Of a stretch of DNA of 64,000 bases, positions 11,073 through 22,010 are shown in pieces; the first letter of the stretch is position 1; each line of letters opens with the position of its first letter. The notes under the pieces are model-generated. The model was given only the letters and a program-made list of their open reading frames with translations. It had not been told where the DNA came from and searched no databases. The stretch comes from Dryocosmus kuriphilus. Taxonomy: Eukaryota > Arthropoda > Insecta > Hymenoptera > Cynipidae. The stretch lies in the NCBI GenBank assembly GCA_038277395.1, contig CM076191.1, forward strand, positions 95,191,104 to 95,255,103. The letters run 5' to 3'. Both the position numbers and the translations under genes were made by a program.

Positions 11073-11229
11073 CACACCTTAACCCCTACTCTTTAGCCCA
11101 AGTCCAAACACCTGTGTGCGACTTTTTTCCTTAATTTACAAAATTTCTTAACTTTCACTCCAATAGGGTATTTTTCAAGAGAAAGGTGTTGGAAAAGGGG
11201 TAGGGGTACGACCTAACATTATTTTTGTG

Positions 11230-11530
11230 ACCAGTCACAGGGATGCCTTTCCGCCCACCATCAGGCGTTGTAAAATGCGCTGGACCCTGGACTGAGAGTT
11301 GCACACGGTACGCGTGCGCGAAAAACGAGTGCCTGGGCCGCCTGGGCTAAAGAGGAGGGGGGTTACTGTATACCAAACGTAGAGGGAAGATAGGAATAGA
11401 GGCGACAATGCAGCAGAAAACTTGAAGCAAAGCAAGGGGAGCGAGACGACGGGGGAAGGTTTAGTTTTGGGACCAGCTACGTGATGGCGCTGTTTTTTTA
11501 TCATCACAGTACCTCACGGATAGAGAAAGC
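11230..11530. repeat. Single arm of the foldback repeat seen at 15221-15537
   Basis: Shares GAGGGAAGATAGGAATAGAGG, a TTTAGTTTTGGGACCAGCT block, GTGATGGCGCTGTTT and a CACCTC/TACCTCACGGATAG end with the right arm at 15391-15540. The copy is moderately diverged. It is more GC-rich than its surroundings. A 90-codon minus-strand frame across it looks incidental. Confidence 0.55.
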
Positions 11531-12415
11531 ATGTTTCATAGCATAAGTGGGATAAGGTTAGGAGAGGGTGCGTGTATATGAGGCTTAACACGAAAGCGCA
11601 TCGGTAAACTGGTCGCCTAGAAAGAAAATTGGAACTCTTTATATATGTAGTCCTGAATTTCACGAAATATATTCCGGCTATTTACTTTTTTCACTTTCTT
11701 CCGATATTGACTTAGGTTGGAATACACACCGATAAAACGCTTGTCACTTGAAACTTTTACCAAAATTATTACTTTTAAGAATTATAACTATTAATTTAAT
11801 TTGTAGGGGTTTAATTATTGTTGTAAAAGATTTGTAAATGTTAATAACTGCTTATTTTCATTGAAAAATGTGAGAATTATATTTCGTATAAACACAATAT
11901 TCATTATTTTTACAATATTGGAGAACCTATTTCATATAATTTTCTATTCAATCTTAAATATATAATATGATAATGTCCTATACATACAATCTGCGCAGAA
12001 TTCTCCTTTTGTGTAATTTTTTTTTTTTTTAGAATTACAATAAAATATATTTTTATGCATTACATTATTAGCTTTTATACAGTTATACTTATTATATATA
12101 CATTTGCTACGCTCGTAACTAATTTTTCATACTTACTTGAAACTGATTTGAAACTGAATTTGAAACTGAAGCTCAAATTTCAGAGTATCGGTAAAAAACT
12201 GTTTTTATGCTATACTAAATTTTAAAAATGAGAAATGTGATTGTAATACAATATTGAAATCGTTCAAAAGATTGTCCATCTGACACTTTTCTAATTTAAA
12301 CCTTTTTTTACATATCAGAAACATTCAAGAAAAATGCTTGTATTAAGAAAAACAATGTACATTAAAATGTATCAATTTTCCGAGGTGTTAATCTGACAAA
12401 TTCTGGTGTACACCT
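11531..12415. other. AT-rich noncoding stretch
   Basis: No coding signal or recognised repeat seen; stops in all frames. Confidence 0.4.
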
Positions 12416-12690
12416 GTTGAAGAATTGTTTTGAATTCTCTGAATTATTTTTAATTCTCTTGAATTCACTTTCAGTTCCTACAATTCTTTGAATTTCTTGA
12501 ATTCTTTAAATTCCTGAAATTTTTGAATTCAGAGAATGCATTTTAATTCCTTGAACTCTTTTTAATTTCTTGAATTATTTGTAATTCCTTTACCTAATTA
12601 TTTTGAATTCCTTGCATGTATTAGTTTGAATTCCTTGTATTATTTTTAATTCCTTGCATTATTTTGAATTCCTTGCATTATTTTGCTACC
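12416..12690. repeat. GAATTC-rich degenerate tandem array
   Basis: Irregular repeats of a 16-22-base unit. They are clearest at the right end, where TTTTGAATTCCTTGCATTA recurs with small changes (12605-12690). Earlier units are more decayed (AATTCTTTGAATTTCTTG). No protein frame is maintained. Confidence 0.6.
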
Positions 12691-13306
12691 TTGCTACCCT
12701 CACCGAGTATCAATAAACTGAGGTAAAGCCGAGAGTACAGCGTGCCAAAAAGATTATAAGTCTAGACTAGTCTTTGGAAATAAAGATCTACAATCTGAAC
12801 ACTCAAGTCTATAAACTCAAAAGCCGCAAAGAAATTCGTACGCAAAGGCTACACGGCACAGCAGGGTTCATAATTTTAGTATTCGTTTGAAATTATGAAA
12901 TTTTTGTGTTTTATTTCATATAAACTATTCGATTTCAAGATAAATTATAACTAAAAATGTCTATCCGTTTTTTAAGAACCATTATTTAAAATAACTGCTG
13001 CAAAGAATATTATCAATTAGTATTGTTGCTAAGAAATATTTGAAATTAGGATTATCATCAAATTTACCAGAAACTTATCAGAAACAATTTTGTTTTCCTG
13101 CATGAACTTCGAAACAAGTAAAAATTTTTGTAATTTACAAAATGTTTACCAAGAGAGTGTTTGCAAATAAAAAGATACCACTAAAAAACATATATAATGC
13201 AAAAACTTGGCCAAGTATAACTTGATTTGTACAATTAAATGAATTTCTAAAATAAAATTGTTTAGTCAGTTAGAAACTTTTCTAATTAATAAAACATTTA
13301 GAAAAA

Positions 13307-13330
13307 ATCTGCCCGCTTAGCGGGCAGATT
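13307..13330. repeat. Near-perfect GC-rich palindrome in AT-rich DNA
   Basis: ATCTGCCCGCT and AGCGGGCAGAT form 11-12-base complementary arms with almost no loop. GCGCTTCGCGCTCG-type modules occur nearby at 13616-13629 and 13800-13813. Origin unknown. It resembles a hairpin but lacks the T tract of a bacterial terminator context. Confidence 0.6.
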
Positions 13331-13489
13331 CTCATCGCGCGAGGTATGAGCGCGCATAGGGCCCGCGTCTGTCGGAATTCGCGCTTAGCGCTTGTTGCGT
13401 TATATACCCCTACATTTGTGCGTATGGAGTTTTTAAATTAAGGATCAAACATTGACCAATGTAATTAGGTAATTATAAATTTTTTGTTA

Positions 13490-14450
13490 AAGCCCTTTCT
13501 ACTTTCGACGGAAAATTAAATTCATGATTTTTAATAACATTTTTCACAATTAAAACAAAAACCATATGTGTGACAAAAAAATTAGAAAACTAAGGCGCGC
13601 GATATGCTGGTCGCCGCGCTTCGCGCTCGTATGTTTGGTCCTCGTACATCGCGCTCGTTTTTCGTTATTTGGGTCCTAAACTTTCAGACACCTACTTTTA
13701 AAAAAATTATTAAATTTGAATTTTATTAATAATTACGAAAGAAATTATTTTACTTAGAGCTCTGTCGACCTTAAGGAATACATTCTCATCATGACACTTG
13801 CGCTTCGCGCTCGACAGCTAATTTTTTTAAACAAATTGTAAATAGATTTCGATTCTTAAAAGTAAAGCGATGAGTCTTATAAATAGATTTTGTAGCTTTT
13901 TCCAAGGTGAACAATTCTGCCCCTTAATACTTTCTCATATCTTGCATAGTTTTGCCGAAAAGTGATTTTCTTTATATTTAATAATATATTTTACGAATAA
14001 CTCAAAAAAACTTATTCGTCTCTCTACAAAAAAATGATAGAAATCTTTGTAGATCTTTTTGAAGTAAACAGCCTTGTTTCTCATCATTTTTTTCGTATCT
14101 TGAATAGTTTGGCGGGCAATTGGAATTTTGAAGTTTTAATAATGTTTTCTCGAGTAAAACCAAAAACGTGCATTATATCAAAAAAATAGTTAAAACAAAA
14201 TTTGTAGATGTTTTTGAATTGAAAAACTTTGTTCATTATCGTTTTCTTGTATCTTAAATATTTTGGCTGGAAACCACCGTTTCTTATTTTTAATAAAGTT
14301 TTCTCGATTGAAACAAAAACCGTGCATTTTATCAAAAAACGGTTAAGACAAAATTTGTAGATTTTTTTGAGATGAACAATTTTACTTCATATATTTTTTT
14401 ATATCTCGCATAGTTTAGCCGGAAAATGGATTTTTTTGAAGACCTTAAAG
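13490..14450. repeat. Satellite-like tandem repeat, period 153-157 bases
   Basis: The landmark TTTGTAG(A/C)T recurs at 13889, 14046, 14201 and 14354. Between them come GTATCTTGAATAGTTTGGC, AATAATGTTTTCTCGA, AAACAAAAACCGTGCATT and ATCAAAAAA in constant order. A fifth, partial unit lies at about 13490-13590, separated by the GCGCTTCGCGCTCG region. Units are diverged. No protein is encoded. Confidence 0.75.
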
Positions 14451-15220
14451 TTCAAGTGAAACACGTGTCTATAGCATAGCTTACACAAATATGTGATTGT
14501 TATTAATTAAATGTCGTTTTATTAGTCACAAAAGCGAGAAATGCTGAAACGGTAAAAAACAGCGCAACTTCGAGCGTGGATTGGCGGGCGAAAATTCAAC
14601 CAAACGTGATGATTTTTTTTCAAAAGTACTGGAAATTGATTTTACTTTAAATAGTAAAATATCGATGGGGGTTCTTAGATACACTGGAAACGAGCTACGC
14701 GCAGAGAAAGTGGGCGAAAGGATTTTTTGAAAAGTTCGTCCAAATTTAGACGCTAATAACTTTTTTCCAGTACATCGGAGAGTTAAGTTTCATATAAACT
14801 TAATCAAGGAGTAAACTCTTATGAGTACAACGATCTCGGTTTAATCCCTATAGGATAATTATAACGCGAGATATGAGTGATTGAAAAAAAAAAAAAAACT
14901 AATCCAAGATTGCGGCGAAAGGGTTAATTTTGGCAGTGCGAAAATCTAGGGTTAAGGTCTCCATCAAAATCCCTTTCGAACGAGCCACAAAGAAAAAAAT
15001 TCACCCGAAATTTTTGGGTCCCACCTATAACGAGACCTATAAGATTTTCCTAAATGCACTGGACACACGTAGAAGAAAATGTTTGCTTTCCTCCTTGCTC
15101 TACTCCGCACTCTTCTCTGCAATAGTCATGTCATCTGGTCAGATCTGTCAGACTCACGTACTCACGCAACACTCTTGGCCTATGCAGAACCTGTTGCAAC
15201 TTACTATTTAACGTGATTTC
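14451..15220. other. Noncoding stretch, no recognised feature
   Basis: Contains a poly-A run at 14884-14898 and a 93-codon plus-strand frame (14930-15211) with no recognisable domain. That frame ends in the foldback repeat and is probably incidental. Confidence 0.35.
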
Positions 15221-15537
15221 TATCTGTGAGGCGCTGGATCCACGAAACAGCGCCATCATGTAGCGGGTCCCACAACTAAACCTCACCACCGACGTCTTGG
15301 TCCCGCGTCGATGGTTTGAGCTTGGTGGTCATTGTCGCCTCTATTCCTATCTTCCCTCTACGGTACAAATGATTGTCTCCAGTATACGCACCGTTGAGGG
15401 AAGATAGGAATAGAGGTGACAGCCTATTAAGCTCAAAACTGAAACGCGGGTTTGAGAGAGTCGGGGGGTGAGGTGCAGTTGTGGAACGAGCTGCATGATG
15501 GCGCTGTTTCTTGGATCCAGCACCTCAAAGATAGAAA
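15221..15537. repeat. Foldback (inverted) repeat, arms of about 130-150 bases
   Basis: The left arm begins TGTGAGGCGCTGGATCCA and runs through CAGCGCCATCATG, CCACAACTAAACCTCA and GTCGCCTCTATTCCTATCTTCCCTC. The right arm is its reverse complement (GAGGGAAGATAGGAATAGAGG, then GGTGAGGTGCAGTTGTGG, CATGATGGCGCTGTTT and TCCAGCACCTCA). The loop is short (about 15360-15390). A single arm occurs at 11230-11530. This is either a nonautonomous foldback element or the product of a palindromic duplication. Confidence 0.75.
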
Positions 15538-15699
15538 GCAGATAGAAAGTATGCTTAAAGCAAGGATATTATATTCATAGATGCGGTAAGAGATTAGTTG
15601 GGTGCTGCTAAAGTTAGACGTCGCTGTAGTCAAAAAGCAGCAGTTCCCCGCCACGCCCTTCCACCCGCAAAGATATCCATAAGCAATTAGCGCGGTTTC

Positions 15700-16600
15700 A
15701 AATATAATATTTGAAATTCATATTTTGCTGAAAAATTAGAAATTTGTTATGATTATTTCGTATTACATTATGATGCTATTTTTTTAATGTTATAGTTTAT
15801 CATGAATATTTCCCGAAGAATAAAAATTTTGTTTCAATAAAACATTTTTTTTAAAATGAAAAGTAAATATAATTATCAAACCTTTTTACGTATAATATAT
15901 AAAACATTGTTAATTCACTTAAAAATTGTTTAATAATATTTATATAATAAGTGTAAGATACATAATATTATTAAATATTGCATTTTATGTTTTATACATA
16001 ATTATGTTTGCACGTTAGGCCATCTTCTCTTGTAGCTTTATTAATTAATTTTGTTTTAAATTTAAAATTGTTAAGTTAAAAATTGAGACTACTACGGAAG
16101 TTTGCGATATAACGCATTTCATACCGACTTCTAAGTCATAATATTTTTTATTTTTTCAATACCTGTTCTATAAAATGAAAATAGATGAAAGCAGGTAATT
16201 GTAGGTTTTTTCTAATTTTCTAATTGTAAATATTTAGAACTTTTTTCCTTGGTAATGCAAAAAATAAAATGCGTTTGAGCAAAGATATTTTGATTCTGAA
16301 AGCAAAGTCGGTGAGCTATAATTACTTAGAAATTATTATTTTTTGTCCAGAATTCTTATAAATCTTAATCTTATTATTAAAAAATCCTTATTAATATTGA
16401 AAATTTCTTAAATTTATAAATACGAAATATTTACTGCTGAGCCTACATCTTTATAAAGAGAAAATACCTAATTGGCGAAAAAATTGCGAAAAAACGAATA
16501 ACCCCGCTCTCGCAAAAAGAAACAATCGCGTTATTCTGCATTGTCAACGACAGCAGATATATAGTGCAGTAGCCATGCAATTGTTATAAAAAGGAAAAAA
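15700..16600. other. AT-rich noncoding stretch
   Basis: No gene, repeat or RNA recognised. Confidence 0.4.
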
Positions 16601-16643
16601 TAAGTCATTATAGCCATTTTTTAAGTGCAAAGCATGAGTAAAA

Positions 16644-16776
16644 ATGTCAAAAGTGTCATCAGTGAATCGCTGCGCATACAAGGGACGTACGAAAATCAGA
16701 ACTGATGATGGCGTGATCCTCTTCTGGTTTCCAAAGAAAAGCGACCCGAGATTTGAGGAGTGGTGCGATCATGCCG
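16644..16776 (+). CDS. Possible THAP-like first exon
   Basis: An ATG opens 44 codons ending at a consensus donor (GTAAGT at 16777). The residues VNRCAYKGRTK and FWFPKKSDPRFEEWCDHA resemble the start of a THAP finger (first Cys, an F-x-F-P-K motif and a conserved Trp). The second Cys of the first pair is not obvious. No stops are present, in contrast to the exon at 7744. No second exon was found in the following AT-rich DNA, so it may be a short remnant or the first exon of a gene with a long intron. Confidence 0.4.
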
Positions 16777-19700
16777 GTAAGTTCTTTTACATTGTTATTA
16801 TTTTTGCTAAATTCTAAGTATTAAAGACCTATATTTTTTTATAAAGTGTGATTTATATATGCCTTTTCGAATGTACATATGTGAAATTGTTTGTGGTCAG
16901 ACAAAATAAAAAAAAACGCAATATGATTTATTCATTTCTTCAAAATACCGCAATATATTTTCTAAATGAGTAGTCGATTAATACTTGCTATTTATTTGAA
17001 ATAATTTTCATAAAGTGTCAAGAAAAGCGTCTTAACGTATTAACATAGAAATATTTACGTTTGCAAGGACATCAATATTTGAAAAGAGAATTGTTAACAA
17101 TCGATCTGCTTAATGTTTATTTGTACCTATATATGCCCAATTCGCATTTTAAAGAATTCATTCTTTTTTTTAACACAATACATTAAATTTATCGTAGGAA
17201 GTTTTTATAAATATTTATTTCATGCAGTATTTAGTTTTTTTTATATGAAAGAGGAAGTTTTGTAAAGAAAGAGAATACAATATTATATTGGTCAATTTAT
17301 ATATTTATTTATATATAAAAATCAAAAATTTATTGTAGTATATTTCTCAAGTATTCAGTATATTAAGTCAGGAAGCTCGTTTTTGTAAGTAAAGAAAACA
17401 TTACTTTATTATTAAACGAAAACAAATGTTTCAAAAACGTAAATAAATGTATGTGCGAGATGATCCAAAAGTCACTAATATTTCGTGCCACACAGAAAAA
17501 GAAAAACGAACTTGTTAGAGATACTGAATTTATATAGAATTAATTTTTTTGAGTTAGAAAGAGCTTATTCTCTAGAATATATAATGTTATTATCTAATTT
17601 TTATAATTTTTTCGAATGTGAAAATTACAAATTTAAAATATTTAATTTATCTAGTATTCAGTTTTTATTTTTTTGGGTAGAAAGTTTGTTTTGTAAGAAA
17701 TAAGAGTATAAAATTATTAACTAGTTCAATTCTTTCTAAGATCAAAAACCCAAATTTGCAATATTGCAATTTTACAGTATTAAGTATTTTGGATGAGGAA
17801 ATATAATTTTTGCGTGAAAAATGACCTTTTTTATTATATTATATATTTATATTTATTATATAGCCCCCCCCCCCCCCCTCGAAAACATAGGAAGTGAAAC
17901 TGAACATATTTTTCCTTTCCTATTAATGTATATTCAATACGTAAATGTATATTTATTTCTGAGATGGTTCACCGACAAATTGTTCTTTTGGTGTCAAAAT
18001 GATTTGATGATTTTTGTCAGAATTTGAAAAAATATTTAGAAGCTATTTGAATAAAATATATTCTTTTTCAAGAAATATCAAAGAATTCATAAAATCCAGG
18101 GTACTTTTTTGAAAAGTTGATCGTTAATTACTTAAATAAGTTTTTAAAAAAATTAATTATTTGTGAGAAAAAAAAGATTCTGTAAAATATTTCTCAGAAG
18201 GTTTGAACCAAGAAAAGACTTTTTCCCCTTTACACTTTTCTCCTACAATTATTAAACATTGTAAAATCACAGCGTTATAAAGAATCAAATTAGCACAAAA
18301 AAACATGACATATTGACAGGTAGACATCTCAGCACCTATTGGATCGAAAAATTTCAAAAAACAGTGCAAACTGCTTTTCAAGGTATATACTGCACCACGC
18401 AGAAAAAAGACATTTTCCCGATCAAAGTAAAACTTTTCTTTCTACTTTTATTATTTATACTTTTGAATAAATAAATGTTAGTTTCATGAGAAAATTTCTT
18501 TCTCCTGTGTGTGCCTTGCTAAGCAATTTTAAATTTCAAGCTTACATAATGTTAAATCGAAATATTTTTAAAAATTTGGCTTGAATTTTAAATAATTCAC
18601 AATTGTAAAATTAAAATACAATTTTAAAATATATTAAAAATATATATACTGAAAAAAGTGAGAAGGCATTAGAATTTCTGAATCACTTTAAAATGAACCT
18701 GAAAAATAAGTTAATTTTTTCAGAAAGAAAACATTTTTTTTTCCATGTACATAGTGTGTTTTCTGTTTGGATTCATACTTTCAAGTAACAAACACCAAGA
18801 TGAATAGCTCGGACGGCTATATTTTATTTTTCAGCCAAAGACATAAGGAGAAATGTGGTGCCTTATTTTGGTTTACGGTTTCGAGTAGATTAAATTCAGT
18901 AGTAGATTAATCCTAATATTGGGTAAAAGTTGTATTTGTCCAAAAGTAGCAAGGCCTCATAATTCAAGGTATTTCAAGATATATTGTGTTGACTGTAAAT
19001 TAGAAAAAAAATTAAAACATATCTAGCTAAAAAATTCTTCAGTTTTTTTTAAAGAAACATGCTACAAGAGACTACATTCACAATCTTGAAACCAGGGAAA
19101 CTTTTTTTTTCATGATAACGGACGAGTGGCATCTTTTTTCAATCAAAGCTAAAGAAATGTGAAGCATGACATGTTTACATTTTTAAAAAATGTGCACTCA
19201 ACACAATACAAGAAAATTTTTTTTTTACATTTTCAAAAAGTGCTAACCCGAACATACATTTCTCTAAATTTTTATTCACTTTCAAAAATTGTAGCTAAAA
19301 ATATCAACAAACTTTTTTACCCAACAGAAATTTTTAAAAATTGATATTACTTAAATTTTCAAATCGACACATAGAACACAATATATTATCCGATCAAACT
19401 CAAAGGTAGGCTTAATACTGTTGGTCAAATACAACTTTTACCTACTATTAGAATCCGCTATTAAAAAAGGTATTTTTTCGGCCTACTAAACTGTTGGTCT
19501 ACATATTCCATAATTTCCTTCAAAATATTTAATTTACAAAAATTTATTTCATTAATTTCATTTTTTCTTACGTAACATCATCTGAAACTTTCACACTCTC
19601 AGATGCCTAAATAATTGAAATAGTATAGTATAAATGCAAGAATAAGTAGAAAAAACGAAAAAAAAAAAAAAAAAAAAACTTAGAGATAAGGTATTTTAAT

Positions 19701-20633
19701 ACTAATAGCTTTTATTTTTTCAGCAAAAAACATAAGAAAGAATGCTGTAATGTAATTAGTAAGTCACAACATATTTTTGTCAAATAACTTTTTTTCTTAT
19801 GTAATAAGCCGTGGATATTTCTGCCGTGCAGGTTACCATTAGACATTAGACTTATTATATAATTAAGACAGACAATATTGTTTACATTTCCAGCTTATTT
19901 TAAAATTCTCCACACTGCCGAAGCCAAGAAACAATCTACATCATATTATAATTATTCATACAGTATAAATCTATAATTATTGATACAAAATATAAACCCG
20001 TATTCAATGAAACTGTTAATATTTGTATGTAATGCAAACAAATTTGCATTCGTAAACTTATAATAGTATGAATAAAAAGTACACACAAGAGAATATTTTA
20101 CTTGAAGTTACTTGTTTATCACCTTCCATTTATACTATACTGATTTAAATATTATGCTTCATTTAACCAAATTAACGGTTCATATTAATTGAATTATGCA
20201 TTATACATTCGATGAATTTCGAGCGGAATCTGACGAGATAAGTATTGAAAGTCATTAAAGGTTTTGTAAAGTTTTTATAAGAAAGCTTCTGATTATAGGT
20301 TAATAACTTTTCATACTTTCAGAAACGTTTTCTCTTCCTTGGAAACATGATAAATATTTCATTTAAAATAATAATTAATATTTAATTTAATATACACTTA
20401 GTAATTTATGCAAAGAAGTAACCTATGAATTTACGTTCCGACTGCTCCCAATACTAATGTAGTGTTGATTAATTTATAATGAATTAAAAGTAAATATCAA
20501 TTAGTATCATTCTAATTGTAAAATATTAAAAATCAATTCAAAAATAAGACTTAAATAATAAAAAATAAACCCTTCAAAGTGCGATATAGGTTATTAACTT
20601 ATAACCTTAAAATCCCTTATATATATATATATA
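16777..20633. other. Long AT-rich noncoding region
   Basis: Nearly 4 kb with stops in all frames, a C15 run at 17864-17878 and an A-rich run at 19658-19678. It could be the intron of a gene starting at 16644, but no acceptor-linked exon is recognised. Confidence 0.4.
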
Positions 20634-21187
20634 CCCAACAGCACAAAAGTTCCGTGAAGCTTTCCCGAAATTTCCAATGCGAGGTTCGGAATATTCCATT
20701 GAGAGGTTAGGGCAAGATTCGTGCAACGACGATCATGTACGCTTGTCTGGGAATATTGCCGATGAATGTTGAGGGAAGATTGGCTTTGCATCTTCGAGCA
20801 ATATTCAGGAAACATTCCAGAAAGGTACTTGGGAAATGTTATTATTTTTAATTTTTTAAACAAAACATTTGAAAAACTAACAGTTTTCGAGATAATGTAG
20901 TTCGAAGGTCTTATTAACGGATTGTACGGGAACATTTTTTTAAATTCCTACTGCGCAGCCGTAGGTGACAGCGAATACTACTTTTTTCGCATCAAATTAA
21001 ATGGAATTAAGTTATAGAATAATTCCAAACTTCCACTTTTCATTCGAGCCTCGCAGTGCAATATTCCCAGACAAGCGGGGCATTATCTTCGTTGCAGAAT
21101 GGCTTGCCCTAACCTCTCAATGCAAATTCCGAACCTCGCATTGAAAGTTTTCGGGAAAAGTTCGCGGAACTTCTTGTGCTGTCTGGG
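20634..21187. mobile_element. Long-TIR MITE, copy 1
   Basis: 554 bases flanked by TA on both sides. The ends read CCCA(G)ACAGCACAA and their complement, with inverted similarity reaching about 110-120 bases inward (AACTTCCAATGCGAGGTTCG, GAGAGGTTAGGGCAAG, ACAAGCG). No transposase is encoded. A second copy at 61571-62117 matches over its full length, including the interior (GGGAAATGTTATTATTTTTAA, CTACTGCGCAGC). Confidence 0.88.
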
Positions 21188-21429
21188 TATGGAGTCATTC
21201 TTTCTCAACGAATGACCCCCGACTGCCAAAATTGGTTTGGCCCAATAAAGATCGCAATCTTTTCAAGAAAGGTATCCAAGTTTAGATTTCAAAATCAGTA
21301 TTTTTTATCGAAACATCATCGGCTCGATCGTCGATATGGCGCCAAAACCACGTGACCTGTCACTTTGACATTTTTTACTAAATTGATTATAAAACAAGAA
21401 TCATCATCCGAACTACTTGAGTTTTTTCC

Positions 21430-22010
21430 CAGCGTAGCAAATGGAACGTTTAGAACTCTACTTTAAAAGCATATAAAGTAAAATTTTTTGTTTCCGGTAA
21501 AATCCAAGCATGTCGGCAAAAACCACGGGGCAAGAAGAGACTTCTGAAAATCAATCGATTTTCACAAATTTGGTACCCCGGGGGTTTTTGGGGTCGCTGA
21601 TTACGAACTAAGGTTAGATTTAAAAATTCAAGATGTTGGATCCAATATGACGGACACAATTTTCAAGAATTCGAGCAATTTTCACCAAATTTGGTGAAAA
21701 GGGTTTTCGGGGTCGCTAACCTACCGGGCAAATATGACCCGGAATTTGATATTCAAAGATGTCCGATCCACACATGACGGTTAAATTTGGTTTTAGTCGT
21801 TCGCCCTGGATCCGTCATCTTGTAGTATTGCCAGTTCAAGCTCATATTCATAATCAGCGACCCCGAAAACCGCTGCATACCAGATTGATAACAATCATGT
21901 TTAAAAATTTTGTCCACCATATCGGACTCGCCACTTGAACTTGCCAAATATGACTTAAGCTTGCAACCGGTCAAACCAAACATTTGAACGTGTACCGACC
22001 ATTTCGGCTT
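21430..22010. repeat. Diverged GGGTCGCT-type repeat
   Basis: Carries GGGGTCGCTGATTACGAAC (about 21590), GGGGTCGCTAACCTACC (21708) and an inverted TCAGCGACCCCGAAA (about 21855), each near an ATCCAATATGACGG-like motif. These are diverged relatives of the 132-bp units at 62500-64000, again with an inverted copy on the right side. Confidence 0.55.

Noticed and set aside
13307..13330. Palindrome as a bacterial-type terminator
   Set aside because: Eukaryotic context, no T tract after the stem in either direction, and no gene ending there.
12416..14450. Tandem arrays as a possible CRISPR array
   Set aside because: Units are adjacent and diverged without unique spacers, and the genome is eukaryotic.
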